Source: JAJPHY01 sp040754475
GTDB taxonomy: Bacteria; Actinomycetota; UBA4738; HRBIN12
Reading direction: 5' to 3'
Length of the DNA stretch: 8,235 bases
Assembly: GCA_040754475.1 (NCBI GenBank)
Contig: JBFMCN010000010.1
Span: 1 to 8,235 of the forward strand
Part shown: one piece after another, positions 1-7,121 of the stretch
Position numbering within the stretch: position 1 is the first letter of the stretch
How the letters are laid out: each line of letters opens with the position of its first letter
Made by a program: the position numbers and the translations under genes
The notes under the pieces: generated by a model
Told to the model about the DNA's origin: nothing
The model's database searches: none
The model's input: the letters and a program-made list of their open reading frames with translations, nothing else

Positions 1-1404
1 GGCCGGACCTGCGATGTCGAGATGTGCCCACGGCGTGTCCCCGACGAACTCGGACAGGAACAGAGCCGCCGTGATCGCACCGGCCCAGCGCTTGCCGGTG
101 TTCTTGACGTCTGCCACCTCGGAATCGATGAGCCTCCGGTAGCCCGGCCACAGCGGGAGCTCCCAGCCCAGCTCTCCGACTGCCTCTCCGGCCGCGAGGA
201 CGTCGCGGATCACACCGCGGTCGTTGCCCATGACACCGAAGATCTCCTCACCGAGCGCCACCATGCAAGCGCCGGTCAGGGTCGCCGTGTCGACGACTAC
301 TCGGGGATTCTGCTCCGAGAGGTAGGCGAGGGCGTCGGCCAGAACCAATCGGCCCTCGGCATCCGTGTTGAGGACCTCGGACGTCTTGCCGCCACGGTGG
401 ACGAGCACGTCGCCCGGCCGGATCGCCGAACCACTCGGCATGTTCTCCGCCGTCGGTATGGCGGTAATCACGTTCACCTTCGGCTTCAGCCTTGCGATCG
501 CCTTCATGGCAGCCAGGATCGAGGCCGCGCCACCCATGTCGGACTTCATCCCCTCCATGCCGTCCGCGGTCTTGATCGACAGGCCGCCCGAATCGAACGA
601 GATGCCCTTGCCTGTGAGCGCGATCGGCGAATGCGCGGCTGCGGCGCCCTTGTAGCGCAACTCGATCAGGCGTGGCGGGTTCACGCTCCCCTGACCCACG
701 CCGAGGATGCCCCCGAAGCCGCCCCTCTTGAGCTGAACCTCGGACCAGACCTTGCACCCCAGCCCGGCCTCCTTGGCCATCTCCTGCGCCTGCTTGGCGA
801 GGTGGTCGGGCGTGCATTCGATCGCCGGCGTGTTCACTAGATCGCGGGCCCAGACGACTGCGTCGCTCACGACCTCGCCGCGAGTTGCCGCCTCCTTCAT
901 CACGTGCGTGCTCCACCGGGCCGAGCCGAGCAGCGTCACCTCTTTCATCGCCGGCTTCTCGGGCGCGTCGTCACCCTTGCCGGACTTATACCGATCGAAC
1001 CGGTACGAGCCGAGCAGCAGCCCTTCGACCGTCGCTTGCACGGCGTCGCCGGGATTTCGGCCGGCCGCCTGCGGGAGCGCCGTCGCGATCTTCGAGTGCT
1101 TGGCGAGCTGCCCTCCTACCTTTCCGATCGCTCGCCGGAGTGTGTCGGTCGTCACCTCACTTCGCTTGCCGAGACCGACCAGCAGCACGCTGGCCGCCGC
1201 GAGCCCCGGGATGCCCGTGTTCGGAACGAGCAGGCTCTCCCCCTTCTTGCCCTTGAGCTTGGCGGTCGAGTAGAGAGCGACGAGATCGATACCCGTCACG
1301 TTCCGCACGCCGGGGCCGGCCTCAGGTCCTTCGAACATGGGCAGAACGAGCACCTCGACGGGGGCCGAGGAGGGTGAATCAGTCGAGCAGGCGAAGGTGG
1401 CCAC
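1..1404 (-). CDS. pepA: Leucyl aminopeptidase (M17 family), 3' end cut by window edge
   Basis: Cytosolic two-metal aminopeptidase of family M17, which removes N-terminal residues from peptides during protein turnover. I translated the whole frame and found 468 codons without a stop or frameshift; it runs off the left edge. The N-terminal domain (about residues 1-165) is followed by the catalytic domain. The metal and catalytic set is complete: K266 in TGKG, D271 and K278 in FDSGGLSIK, D289 in SDMGG, and D348, E350, R352 in the signature NTDAEGRL. These sit a constant four residues below the E. coli PepA numbering, so roughly 30 C-terminal residues should be missing outside the window. The start is GTG 1404, with AAGGGAG (1417-1411) six bases upstream; the adjacent in-frame GTG 1407 is possible but closer to the Shine-Dalgarno. 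It follows the permease stop by 24 nt on the same strand, so the two are probably cotranscribed. The family is certain; its link to thiamin is unknown. Confidence 0.95.
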   Translation of the reverse strand, partial: MATFACSTDSPSSAPVEVLVLPMFEGPEAGPGVRNVTGIDLVALYSTAKLKGKKGESLLVPNTGIPGLAAASVLLVGLGKRSEVTTDTLRRAIGKVGGQLAKHSKIATALPQAAGRNPGDAVQATVEGLLLGSYRFDRYKSGKGDDAPEKPAMKEVTLLGSARWSTHVMKEAATRGEVVSDAVVWARDLVNTPAIECTPDHLAKQAQEMAKEAGLGCKVWSEVQLKRGGFGGILGVGQGSVNPPRLIELRYKGAAAAHSPIALTGKGISFDSGGLSIKTADGMEGMKSDMGGAASILAAMKAIARLKPKVNVITAIPTAENMPSGSAIRPGDVLVHRGGKTSEVLNTDAEGRLVLADALAYLSEQNPRVVVDTATLTGACMVALGEEIFGVMGNDRGVIRDVLAAGEAVGELGWELPLWPGYRRLIDSEVADVKNTGKRWAGAITAALFLSEFVGDTPWAHLDIAGPA

Positions 1405-1428
1405 CACGGACTCCCTTGTTGTAGCTGG

Positions 1429-2894
1429 TCAGGACCCCAGTCTATCGGCCCGGTTCGCAGTCCGTCCGCGCACCAGCACGAGCGTCAGCACGAACGCGGC
1501 GGCGAAGCTGGGAATGCTTGCGCCGAGCCGCCCGTCGAACAACGGGAAGGGAAGGTGAAGCCACCCTCGGAACAGTGTGGCCATCGCGTCCGTCCAGCCC
1601 CCCGGCATCGTCCCCGGAGCCACACTCCACTGGTACAGCAGGAACCCGAGGACCCAAGGAACGAGCGCGAGCCACCTGACGCCGGTGCTTGCGAACAGCT
1701 CCTTCTCCCCGTATCGCCCTCGAGCCCTGAGGAAGTAATCGGCGGCGAACACCCCGAAGAGCGGGACGAAGACCGATCCGATGAGGAACAGGAAGACCTC
1801 GTAGCGCTCGATGGAGAGGAACAGCGCGAGGGCGAGCGCCAATACCCCCAGGCCCACGGAGAGTCCTCGCTGCGATAGTCGGGGCACGACGTTCTGCGAC
1901 GACACCGCCGCCGAGTAGATGTCTGCGAACGCGTTGTCGCTCTCGCCCACGAGCAGTGCGACTAGCAACAGGGGTCCGCCCGCCACGGCCGCGATCGAGG
2001 CCCCGATCCCGAAGACGTCCGCGCTTGCCCCTGCAGCCAGCACCAGCAGAGCACCAAGCCCGTAGAACCAGACGTTCCCGACCAGGTAGCCACAGTAGGT
2101 ACCGGCGAGCGCGCCCTTTCCGCTGCCTGCAAACCTCGTGTAGTCGGCGGCGAGTGGGAGCCACGAGATCGGCATGACCACGACGAGGTCGACCGCCAGC
2201 CAGAACGGGAGGCCGCCACTCCCCGATGCGCGCCAGATGGCATCGAGATCCCCCTGCAAGAGCACTCGGATCGTGATCCACAAGCTGGTGCCGATCAGCA
2301 GATAGATGCCGAACCGCTCCAGCCAGCGACGAACCACCAGTACCGGACCGCCGACGGCCAGGAACGTACAGACGACCGCCACGAGCACGAGCCAGAAGTG
2401 GTAGGCGTCGAACCCGAACGCACGCTTGGAAGCCACGTTCGCCACCTCCGCCATGGCCCAGAACTCCACCGCCGTCCAACCGACCAGTTGCACTAGGTTC
2501 AGGGCGGACGGCAGGAACGAGCCCCGTTTGCCGAGCACCGGACGGAAGAGGACCATGCCCGGTACGCCCTCGCGCGCGCCGGCCCGGGCCGCGGGCGCGC
2601 GGGGCCGGCCCCCGCACAACCAANNNNNNNNNNGCCGGCAAGGCCGGCGAGCGCGAGGGCCAGGCATCCGATCACACTTCCCACGAAGATCGCGAGGAGG
2701 GCGCGGGGAAGACCCAGAGCTGGAACGAGCAGCGCTCCAGTCACCATCACGAGGAGCCCCACGGAGAGATCTCCCCAGAGCACGGAGAGGTCGACTCCCG
2801 AGAGCCGCCGGTGCTCCGTCGGCACCGGGCTGATCCCCCAGGATGGCGCTTCGCGCTCGATCAGCCGCTCGAGGCGATCGGCCAGGCTTGCCAC
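1429..2894 (-). CDS. cytX: NCS1 permease, CytX-type (predicted hydroxymethylpyrimidine transporter), interrupted by assembly gap
   Basis: Inner-membrane transporter of the nucleobase:cation symporter-1 family. CytX-type members are predicted to import HMP, the pyrimidine precursor of thiamin, and are typically controlled by TPP riboswitches. The start is GTG 2894 with GGAGG seven bases upstream, inside the riboswitch. The first 87 codons (2894-2634) give a charged N-terminus, WGISPVP at residues 19-25, and the first two membrane segments. After the gap another frame carries the rest: EGVPGMVLFRPVLG, AADYTRFAG (codons around 2151-2122), the ESDNAF motif (1944-1927) and further hydrophobic helices, ending at TGA 1431-1429. 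ADYTRF and DNA(F) match conserved CodB positions (ADFVRF, NDNAL). Omitting 2578-2633 joins both parts into one frame of about 469 residues, so the break is more likely an assembly fault than a pseudogene. Substrate is inferred from family and riboswitch; cytosine or another thiamin-related base is possible. Confidence 0.85.
2566..2660. repeat. Imperfect inverted repeat flanking the assembly gap
   Basis: The arm at 2566-2584 and the reverse complement of 2642-2660 agree at 18 of 19 bases; the single difference is G against T at arm position 11. Both arms lie within permease coding sequence: the right arm encodes part of LALAGLAG and the left arm encodes the REG residues that follow. GC-rich repetitive codons could produce some of this match by chance. 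The arms could fold DNA into a cruciform, or fold reads back, which would explain why assembly failed here. Confidence 0.6.
2578..2633. other. Assembly gap (10 N) plus adjoining GC hairpin that breaks the permease frame
   Basis: Positions 2624-2633 are N, a conventional spacer of unknown true length. The neighbouring bases 2578-2623 do not resemble an NCS1 permease in any frame and are almost pure G and C. They contain GCCGGCCC (2578-2585) facing GGGCCGGC (2602-2609), and, overlapping the left boundary, GCGCGCC (2574-2580) facing GGCGCGC (2594-2600), with the palindrome GGCCCGGGCC (2581-2590) at the centre. The block is bounded by the same six bases, GCCGGC, at 2578-2583 and 2634-2639. It occupies 56 positions as written, which shifts the reading frame. 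I read it as a collapsed or erroneous contig end at a hard hairpin; a small real insertion cannot be excluded. Confidence 0.75.
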
Positions 2895-2898
2895 GTCG

Positions 2899-3016
2899 CT
2901 CCCTCCGCCGGTACTAGCCGGATCAGGTTCCAAGGGTCGCCGGCCCCCGCGACCGGAGACCATCTTGGCCTCCGATGCCAGCCGGCCTCTCAGCCCGGTC
3001 CACCGGGCTCCCCTGC
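2899..3016 (-). ncRNA. TPP (THI-box) riboswitch upstream of the permease
   Basis: Minus-strand RNA reads GGGGAGCC (3013-3006), then the stem AGCCCGG/CCGGGCT around loop TGGA (P3), then the pyrimidine-sensing CTGAGA (2993-2988). An optional extra stem follows (GCCGGC 2986-2981 with 2944-2939, and CGGAG 2974-2970 with CTCCG 2958-2954), then ACCC, GAACCTGATC (2930-2921), the P5 hairpin CCGG-CTAGTA-CCGG, and the closing GCGGAGGGA. These are the diagnostic conserved blocks of the thiamin pyrophosphate aptamer in the right order. The closing block contains GGAGG, the Shine-Dalgarno of the GTG at 2894, so ligand binding should hide the ribosome site directly; no terminator hairpin lies between aptamer and start. 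I could not draw a convincing long P1 stem. Aptamer identity is near certain; the translational mechanism is inferred from geometry. Confidence 0.94.
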
Positions 3017-3026
3017 TCGCAGCCCC

Positions 3027-3056
3027 ACTCTAGGGCCCGCGGGACGGTCTCTGCAA
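3027..3056 (-). promoter_or_regulatory. Promoter of the riboswitch-permease-aminopeptidase operon
   Basis: On the minus strand TTGCAG (3056-3051) is separated by 18 bases from TAGAGT (3032-3027). This is a good vegetative-type pair with the TANNNT -10 usual in high-GC Gram-positives. The expected start point, near 3020, lies only a few bases before the first conserved bases of the riboswitch, as expected for an aptamer at the 5' end of its transcript. Confidence 0.6.
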
Positions 3057-3065
3057 CGACCGCGC

Positions 3066-3099
3066 TTGCGCTCGAGCCGTGCGTCCTCTTCGATAGGCT
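3066..3099 (+). promoter_or_regulatory. Possible leaderless-type promoter of hutI
   Basis: TAGGCT (3094-3099) fits TANNNT and ends four bases before the ATG at 3104, and no convincing Shine-Dalgarno precedes that ATG. Together these suggest a transcript starting at or beside the start codon. The -35 is weak: TTGCGC (3066-3071) is 22 bases away, longer than usual. This promoter would face away from the permease promoter within the 209-base divergent interval 2895-3103. Confidence 0.35.
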
Positions 3100-3103
3100 G
3101 GCC

Positions 3104-4348
3104 ATGCCTGAGGATCCTCCTGCCGCCGGGGCCGCCGGCGCCGTCGTTGCGTCCTCGCTCGTCACTCCGATCGGCCGTCTTCCTGTGCGAGGAGCAGAGC
3201 TCGGCCAACCGCTGGTCCTCCGGGAGGCGGGCCTCGCCTGGGACGAGGATGGCGAGATCACGTACGTCGGACCGGCCGACGGCCTGCCGTCCGCCAATCC
3301 ACAGGTGTTCGAGGGCTGCACGATCGTGCCCGGGTTCGTCGACGGCCACACCCACCTGCCGTTCTTCGGCTGGCGGGCGGACGAGTTCGAGGCCCGCCTG
3401 GCCGGAGCCACCTACGGCGACCTCCACGGCGAGGGTGGCATCTACCGCAGCGCCCGCCTGCTGGCCGAGGCCGGCGACGAGGCCGTGCTCTCGTTCTCTC
3501 GTTCGCTGGCCCAGGAGATGGCTGACTATGGAACCACCTCGCTCGAGCTGAAGACGGGCTATGGGCTGTCGGTCGAAGGCGAGGTGCGGCAGGCCCGCCT
3601 CGCTCGGCGGTTGGCCGAGGAGGCACCGCAGACCTGCACGGTCACCCTGCTCGCCTGCCACGCCGTCCCGAAGGGAACGAGCCGAGCGGACTGGGTGCGG
3701 GCCGTCTGCGACGAGCTGATCCCGGCCGCCGCTGCGCAAAGGCTGGCGGACACCGTCGACGTGTACGTCGAGGATATCGCCTTCACCGTAGACGACCTTC
3801 GGGCGGTCGCAGAGGCCACCGTGGCCGCAGGACTGCCGCTCCGCTGCCACGCCGACCAGCTCGGGCCTTCAGGCGCCGCCGAGGCCGCCGTTGCCCTCGG
3901 CGCACGGAGTGCCGATCATCTCAACTACACCAGCGCCGAAGGGATCGACGCGCTGGGCGCCGGAGACACGGTCGCCTTCTTGCTGCCGGCCTCGACGTTC
4001 CTCCTGCGTGGGACGCCACCCCCGGTCCGCGCGATGATCGCCGCCGGTGCCCCGATCGCGCTCGCGAGCGACCTGAACCCAGGCACCTCACCGGTGCTCT
4101 CGATGCCCGACGTGACGGCCTTCGGCTGCTCGCTCTACGGGCTCTCGCCCCACGAAGCCCTTACCGCGGCGACGCTCAACCCCGCGTGGGTCCTGGGCCT
4201 CGCCGACGTTTCCGGCACCCTAGAGCCCGGCAAGCGCGCCGATTTCCTCGTGCTGGATGTTGAGGCGTTCCGGCAGGTACCGTATCGGCCTGGACACAAC
4301 CCGGTGGTCCATACGTACATCGCGGGCAGGAGGGTGGGAGGAAGATGA
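3104..4348 (+). CDS. hutI: Imidazolonepropionase (histidine degradation, third step)
   Basis: Cytosolic metal-dependent amidohydrolase that opens 4-imidazolone-5-propanoate to N-formimino-L-glutamate. The 414-residue product has normal family length. Visible landmarks are the metal-binding DGHTHL (H82, H84), the substrate-contact segment FEARLAGATY, LELKTGYGLS around residues 148-157 (usually VKSGYGL in the family), CHAVP (H186), CHADQ (H249, metal ligand), ADHLNYTS (H272) and ASDLNPGTSP (D323). The C-terminal GTLEPGKRADFLVLD closes the composite beta-sandwich typical of amidohydrolases. I chose ATG 3104 because the frame upstream is antisense to the riboswitch and shows no family similarity; the ribosome site is weak, consistent with leaderless translation. 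It overlaps the transpeptidase start by four bases (ATGA). hutH and hutU are nearby but on the other strand. Its divergence from textbook HutI looks lineage-related; all catalytic residues are intact. Confidence 0.93.
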   Translation: MPEDPPAAGAAGAVVASSLVTPIGRLPVRGAELGQPLVLREAGLAWDEDGEITYVGPADGLPSANPQVFEGCTIVPGFVDGHTHLPFFGWRADEFEARLAGATYGDLHGEGGIYRSARLLAEAGDEAVLSFSRSLAQEMADYGTTSLELKTGYGLSVEGEVRQARLARRLAEEAPQTCTVTLLACHAVPKGTSRADWVRAVCDELIPAAAAQRLADTVDVYVEDIAFTVDDLRAVAEATVAAGLPLRCHADQLGPSGAAEAAVALGARSADHLNYTSAEGIDALGAGDTVAFLLPASTFLLRGTPPPVRAMIAAGAPIALASDLNPGTSPVLSMPDVTAFGCSLYGLSPHEALTAATLNPAWVLGLADVSGTLEPGKRADFLVLDVEAFRQVPYRPGHNPVVHTYIAGRRVGGR

Positions 4349-5505
4349 CCAGAAGGATCACGGCGCTCGCAAGTCTCCTTGCGCTTCTGTTGCTCGGACC
4401 CGCCCCGCTCGCCGCTGCTCAGACGGTCGGGACAGTTACGCTCGCAGCCTCCGAGTCACAGATCGAGTACGGCCAGACTGTTACGCTGTCCGGCACGATC
4501 TCACCGCCGTCCGCTGGGCAGACGGTCGAGATCCGTGACGACGCCGAAGCGATCGTGGCGACGGCCACGACGGACACGGCGGGTGCCTTCTCGGTCGTCT
4601 TCACACCAGAGTCGAAGGTGGCCCTCCACGCTGCGTGGGGCTCGGCGGTGAGCGAGCCCGTAACCGTAGGCGTGCGTGCGGTCGTCGAGGTTCACCTGCC
4701 GCCGGTACGGCTCTTCGACACAGTCGATGCGCGCGGGTCGGTCTCCCCGGAGCATCCGGACGCGAAGGTGGAGGTGCGGTTGCTGCGCGCGGGTCAGATC
4801 GTCGCCAGGCGCCGCGTCGCGACCGGCGAGCACGGCGCGTTTCAGGCGTCGTTCGCGATCGATGAGAACGGGGCGTACCGGGTCCGGGCCTGGTACTCCG
4901 AAGACGACCTCCTGGCCGGCTCCGACTCGGACGGACCGCGGACCACGCCGCTCCCCTCGCTGCACGCAGGGTCGCGCGGGACGTTCGTGAAGCTGCTTGA
5001 GCGGCGGCTCGCCAAGCTCTCCTACCGCGTCGGCGGCGTCGACGAGGTCTACGACGAGCGCACAGGCGACGCAGTCCTCGCCTTCCGCAAGGTACAGGAT
5101 ATGGATCGCATCTTCTCGGTGGACGAAGTCGTGTGGAGGAAGCTCACCGATCCCTTCGTCCCGAAGCCGCGGTCGACGGCGAAGGGTTTCCACGTCGAGA
5201 TCGACCAGACCCGGCAGGTCCTGTACGCCGTCCGTGACGGGACGATCAAGGCCATCCTCCACGTGTCGACGGGCAAGCCGAGCACGCCGACCCGCGACGG
5301 CACCTTCCACGTATCCCGGAAGGTGGCCGGTTTCGTCAGTGCGATGTACTACCCGAGCTACTTCGACGGAAACAGAGCGATGCACGGGTACATCCCCGTG
5401 CCCACATACCCGGCGAGCCACGGGTGCGTACGCATCCCGTACTGGAACGCGCCGTGGGTCTTCGGGCTCACGCCGGTCGGTACGCCGGTGATCATCTACC
5501 ACTGA
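4345..5505 (+). CDS. Secreted L,D-transpeptidase (YkuD) with Ig-like repeats and peptidoglycan-binding domain
   Basis: Predicted exported cell-wall enzyme of 386 residues that would form 3-3 peptidoglycan cross-links or attach proteins to the wall. Residues 1-25 are a signal peptide (basic MTRR, hydrophobic core, likely cut after PLAAA). Two related Ig-like beta domains follow, about 28-110 and 112-200; both carry a VTLSGTISP/VDARGSVSP strand, then VEIR/VEVR and GAFSVVF/GAFQASF. Residues about 206-268 look like a PG_binding_1 domain (LHAGSRGTFVKLLERRLAKL). The YkuD domain occupies about 281-386, with H347 in MHGYIPVP and the catalytic SHGCVRI (H359, C361, R363). The start ATG overlaps the hutI stop; AGGAGGG at 4328-4334 and GGAGG at 4337-4341 precede it, so coupled translation is likely. 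The gene ends ten bases before the convergent hutH stop. No relation to histidine use is evident. Confidence 0.9.
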   Translation: MTRRITALASLLALLLLGPAPLAAAQTVGTVTLAASESQIEYGQTVTLSGTISPPSAGQTVEIRDDAEAIVATATTDTAGAFSVVFTPESKVALHAAWGSAVSEPVTVGVRAVVEVHLPPVRLFDTVDARGSVSPEHPDAKVEVRLLRAGQIVARRRVATGEHGAFQASFAIDENGAYRVRAWYSEDDLLAGSDSDGPRTTPLPSLHAGSRGTFVKLLERRLAKLSYRVGGVDEVYDERTGDAVLAFRKVQDMDRIFSVDEVVWRKLTDPFVPKPRSTAKGFHVEIDQTRQVLYAVRDGTIKAILHVSTGKPSTPTRDGTFHVSRKVAGFVSAMYYPSYFDGNRAMHGYIPVPTYPASHGCVRIPYWNAPWVFGLTPVGTPVIIYH

Positions 5506-5515
5506 CGGCTGCGGA

Positions 5516-7042
5516 CTAGTCGAGCGGTCCGACGGCGGCCTCGGCTGCGTCCACGACCGCGCCGCTTCGCACGAGATCCACGGCGGACGCGATGTCAGGG
5601 CCGAGCGCGCGGTCGGCGTCCAGGAAGTGCACCCTCCCGCGTACGAGATCGCGCACCGCGCCCGTGCCCGGCGCCGGCCCGAGCGGGGCGCGAAGGTCCA
5701 GGGCCTGGGCGGCGGCCATCGTCTCGAGCGCCACGACGATCTCGGCGTTGGTCACCACATCCCTAGCATGCCGGGCCGACGTCATGCCCATGCTCACATG
5801 GTCCTCCTGATCGGCAGACGACGGGATCGAGTCCACCGAAGCAGGGTGCGCGATCGACTTCGATTCCGAGACGAGCGACGCGGCCGTGTACTGAACGAGC
5901 ATGAAGCCCGAGTTCAAGCCGCCCTCCTCGACTAGGAAGGCGGGCAGGCCGTTGTTCATCGCCGGGTCGAGCAGGCGGAACAGCCGGCGTTCGCTGATGC
6001 CGGCGAGCGAGACGATCGCAGTCGCCAGGGCATCCAGCGCCAGCGCAACCGGCTGTCCGTGGAAATTGCCGCCCGAGAGGATCTCCCCGGTCTCGGCCAG
6101 CACGATCGGGTTGTCCGACACCGAGCCGACCTCGGTCAGAAGGATCCCCCGCGCGAACCGGATCGCCTCGCGCGCGGCCCCATGCACTTGAGGAGCGCAT
6201 CGGAGCGAATAGGCGTCCTGGACCAGGTGATCGCTATCGCGGTGCGAGGCGGCCACCTCGCTCCCCTCGAGCAGCCTCCGGAGGTTCGAGGCCGAGGCGC
6301 CCGGACCCGCGTGAGGCCTGAGAGCCTGCAGTCGCTCGTCGAAGGCAACGTCCGTCCCGAGGGCGGCCTCCACGGTCATGGCGGCCGCGATGTCGGCGGT
6401 CTTGGCGAGGCGCATGGCGCGGTCGCTCGCGAGGATTCCTACGGCGAGCATCCCCTGCGTGCCGTTGACGAGGGCAAGCCCTTCTTTCGCCTGTAGCACG
6501 AGCGGTTGCAGGCCAGCGGCCGTCAGCACCTTGCCGGCCGGTCTGGCCCGGCGGCCCTCGAACAGCTCGCCCTCCCCGATCAACGGGAGCGCCAGGCTTG
6601 CGAGCGGCGCGAGATCGCCGGACGCTCCCAGCGAGCCCTGCTCGGGCACCACCGGGACGAGATCGCGGTTCAGCATCTCGATCATCCGCTCCACGAGGAC
6701 CGGCCGAACGCCCGAATGTCCGAGGGCGAGCACATGAGCGCGGAGGAGCAGCATCGCGCGCGCCTCGTCCCTGGACAGGGGGGCACCGACTGCGGTTGCG
6801 TGAGAGCGGAGTATCCGGTGCTGCAATGCCGAGGCCTGCTCCGGTTCGATGCGCACGTTCGCAAGGCTGCCAAAGCCGGTTGTCACTCCGTACACGATCT
6901 CGCCGGAGGCCACCTTCGCCTCGACGACGGAGCGCGCTGCGTGGATCCGCTCGACCGCTGCGGCCGAGAGCTCCACGCCCACGCCGCGCGCAACCGCGAC
7001 GACGTCCTCGAGGGAGAGCCGCTCCCCTACCCGGACCCGCAC
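5516..7042 (-). CDS. hutH: Histidine ammonia-lyase (histidase)
   Basis: First enzyme of histidine degradation, eliminating ammonia from L-histidine to give urocanate; a cytosolic homotetramer in characterised members. The 508-residue length is normal. The electrophilic MIO cofactor forms from A140-S141-G142 in GSLGASGDLAPL. Other active-site residues are present: Y51 in YGVTTGFG, H81 in RSHATAVG, N193 in LVNGTQG, Y278 and R281 in QDAYSLRCAPQ, F327 in GGNFHGQP, and E413 in DQEDHVSMG. The start is GTG 7042. No Shine-Dalgarno precedes it; instead TAGCCT lies six bases upstream, suggesting a leaderless message. hutU ends 79 nt upstream on the same strand. The gene meets the L,D-transpeptidase tail to tail with ten bases between stops and no evident terminator, so readthrough would make antisense RNA to both genes. 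It should be distinguished from phenylalanine or tyrosine lyases; hutU alongside and the histidase-type motifs favour histidase. Confidence 0.97.
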   Translation of the reverse strand: MRVRVGERLSLEDVVAVARGVGVELSAAAVERIHAARSVVEAKVASGEIVYGVTTGFGSLANVRIEPEQASALQHRILRSHATAVGAPLSRDEARAMLLLRAHVLALGHSGVRPVLVERMIEMLNRDLVPVVPEQGSLGASGDLAPLASLALPLIGEGELFEGRRARPAGKVLTAAGLQPLVLQAKEGLALVNGTQGMLAVGILASDRAMRLAKTADIAAAMTVEAALGTDVAFDERLQALRPHAGPGASASNLRRLLEGSEVAASHRDSDHLVQDAYSLRCAPQVHGAAREAIRFARGILLTEVGSVSDNPIVLAETGEILSGGNFHGQPVALALDALATAIVSLAGISERRLFRLLDPAMNNGLPAFLVEEGGLNSGFMLVQYTAASLVSESKSIAHPASVDSIPSSADQEDHVSMGMTSARHARDVVTNAEIVVALETMAAAQALDLRAPLGPAPGTGAVRDLVRGRVHFLDADRALGPDIASAVDLVRSGAVVDAAEAAVGPLD

Positions 7043-7048
7043 GGCGCA

Positions 7049-7077
7049 AGGCTACGTGCGGCAAGGACCGGCCACAA
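7049..7077 (-). promoter_or_regulatory. Leaderless-type promoter of hutH
   Basis: On the minus strand TTGTGG (7077-7072), 17 bases of spacer and TAGCCT (7054-7049) form a plausible -35/-10 pair. Six bases separate the -10 from GTG 7042, which places transcription initiation at the start codon. This would let hutH be transcribed independently of hutU. Confidence 0.5.
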
Positions 7078-7095
7078 GCCCACCCAAGACGCCGG

Positions 7096-7110
7096 CCGGT
7101 GCGGCACCGG
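7096..7110 (-). terminator. Short GC hairpin after hutU, possible weak terminator or transcript end
   Basis: CCGGTG and CACCGG form a perfect six-base-pair stem around a three-base loop, eleven bases past the hutU stop codon. No T-run follows, so it is not a canonical intrinsic terminator; it could protect a 3' end or slow polymerase. Its place between the hutU stop and the hutH promoter fits partial separation of the two transcripts. Confidence 0.3.
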
Positions 7111-7121
7111 GGCGGCGGAGC

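Noticed and set aside
22..840. Long plus-strand open frame of 272 codons
   Set aside because: It is antisense to the aminopeptidase, whose active-site residues are all present; the frame is open because of high GC and its product is arginine-rich with no family resemblance.
2574..2609. GC hairpin as a transcription terminator or attachment site
   Set aside because: It lies inside a coding region beside an assembly gap, with no T-run, integrase or tRNA; misassembly is simpler.
2895..2963. ATG at 2963 as the permease start
   Set aside because: This would translate the core of the riboswitch; GTG 2894 just after the aptamer has a properly spaced GGAGG and begins the family-like sequence.
2939..2986. 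Extra stem-loop between CTGAGA and ACCC as a novel riboswitch feature
   Set aside because: Many TPP riboswitches, including actinobacterial ones, carry an optional stem at about this place.
2975..3103. ATG at 2975 as the hutI start
   Set aside because: The extra 43 residues are antisense to the riboswitch and its promoter and have no counterpart in imidazolonepropionases.
4501..5502. Minus-strand open frame of 333 codons
   Set aside because: Antisense shadow of the L,D-transpeptidase, with low-complexity Arg/Asp/Val composition and no recognisable domain.
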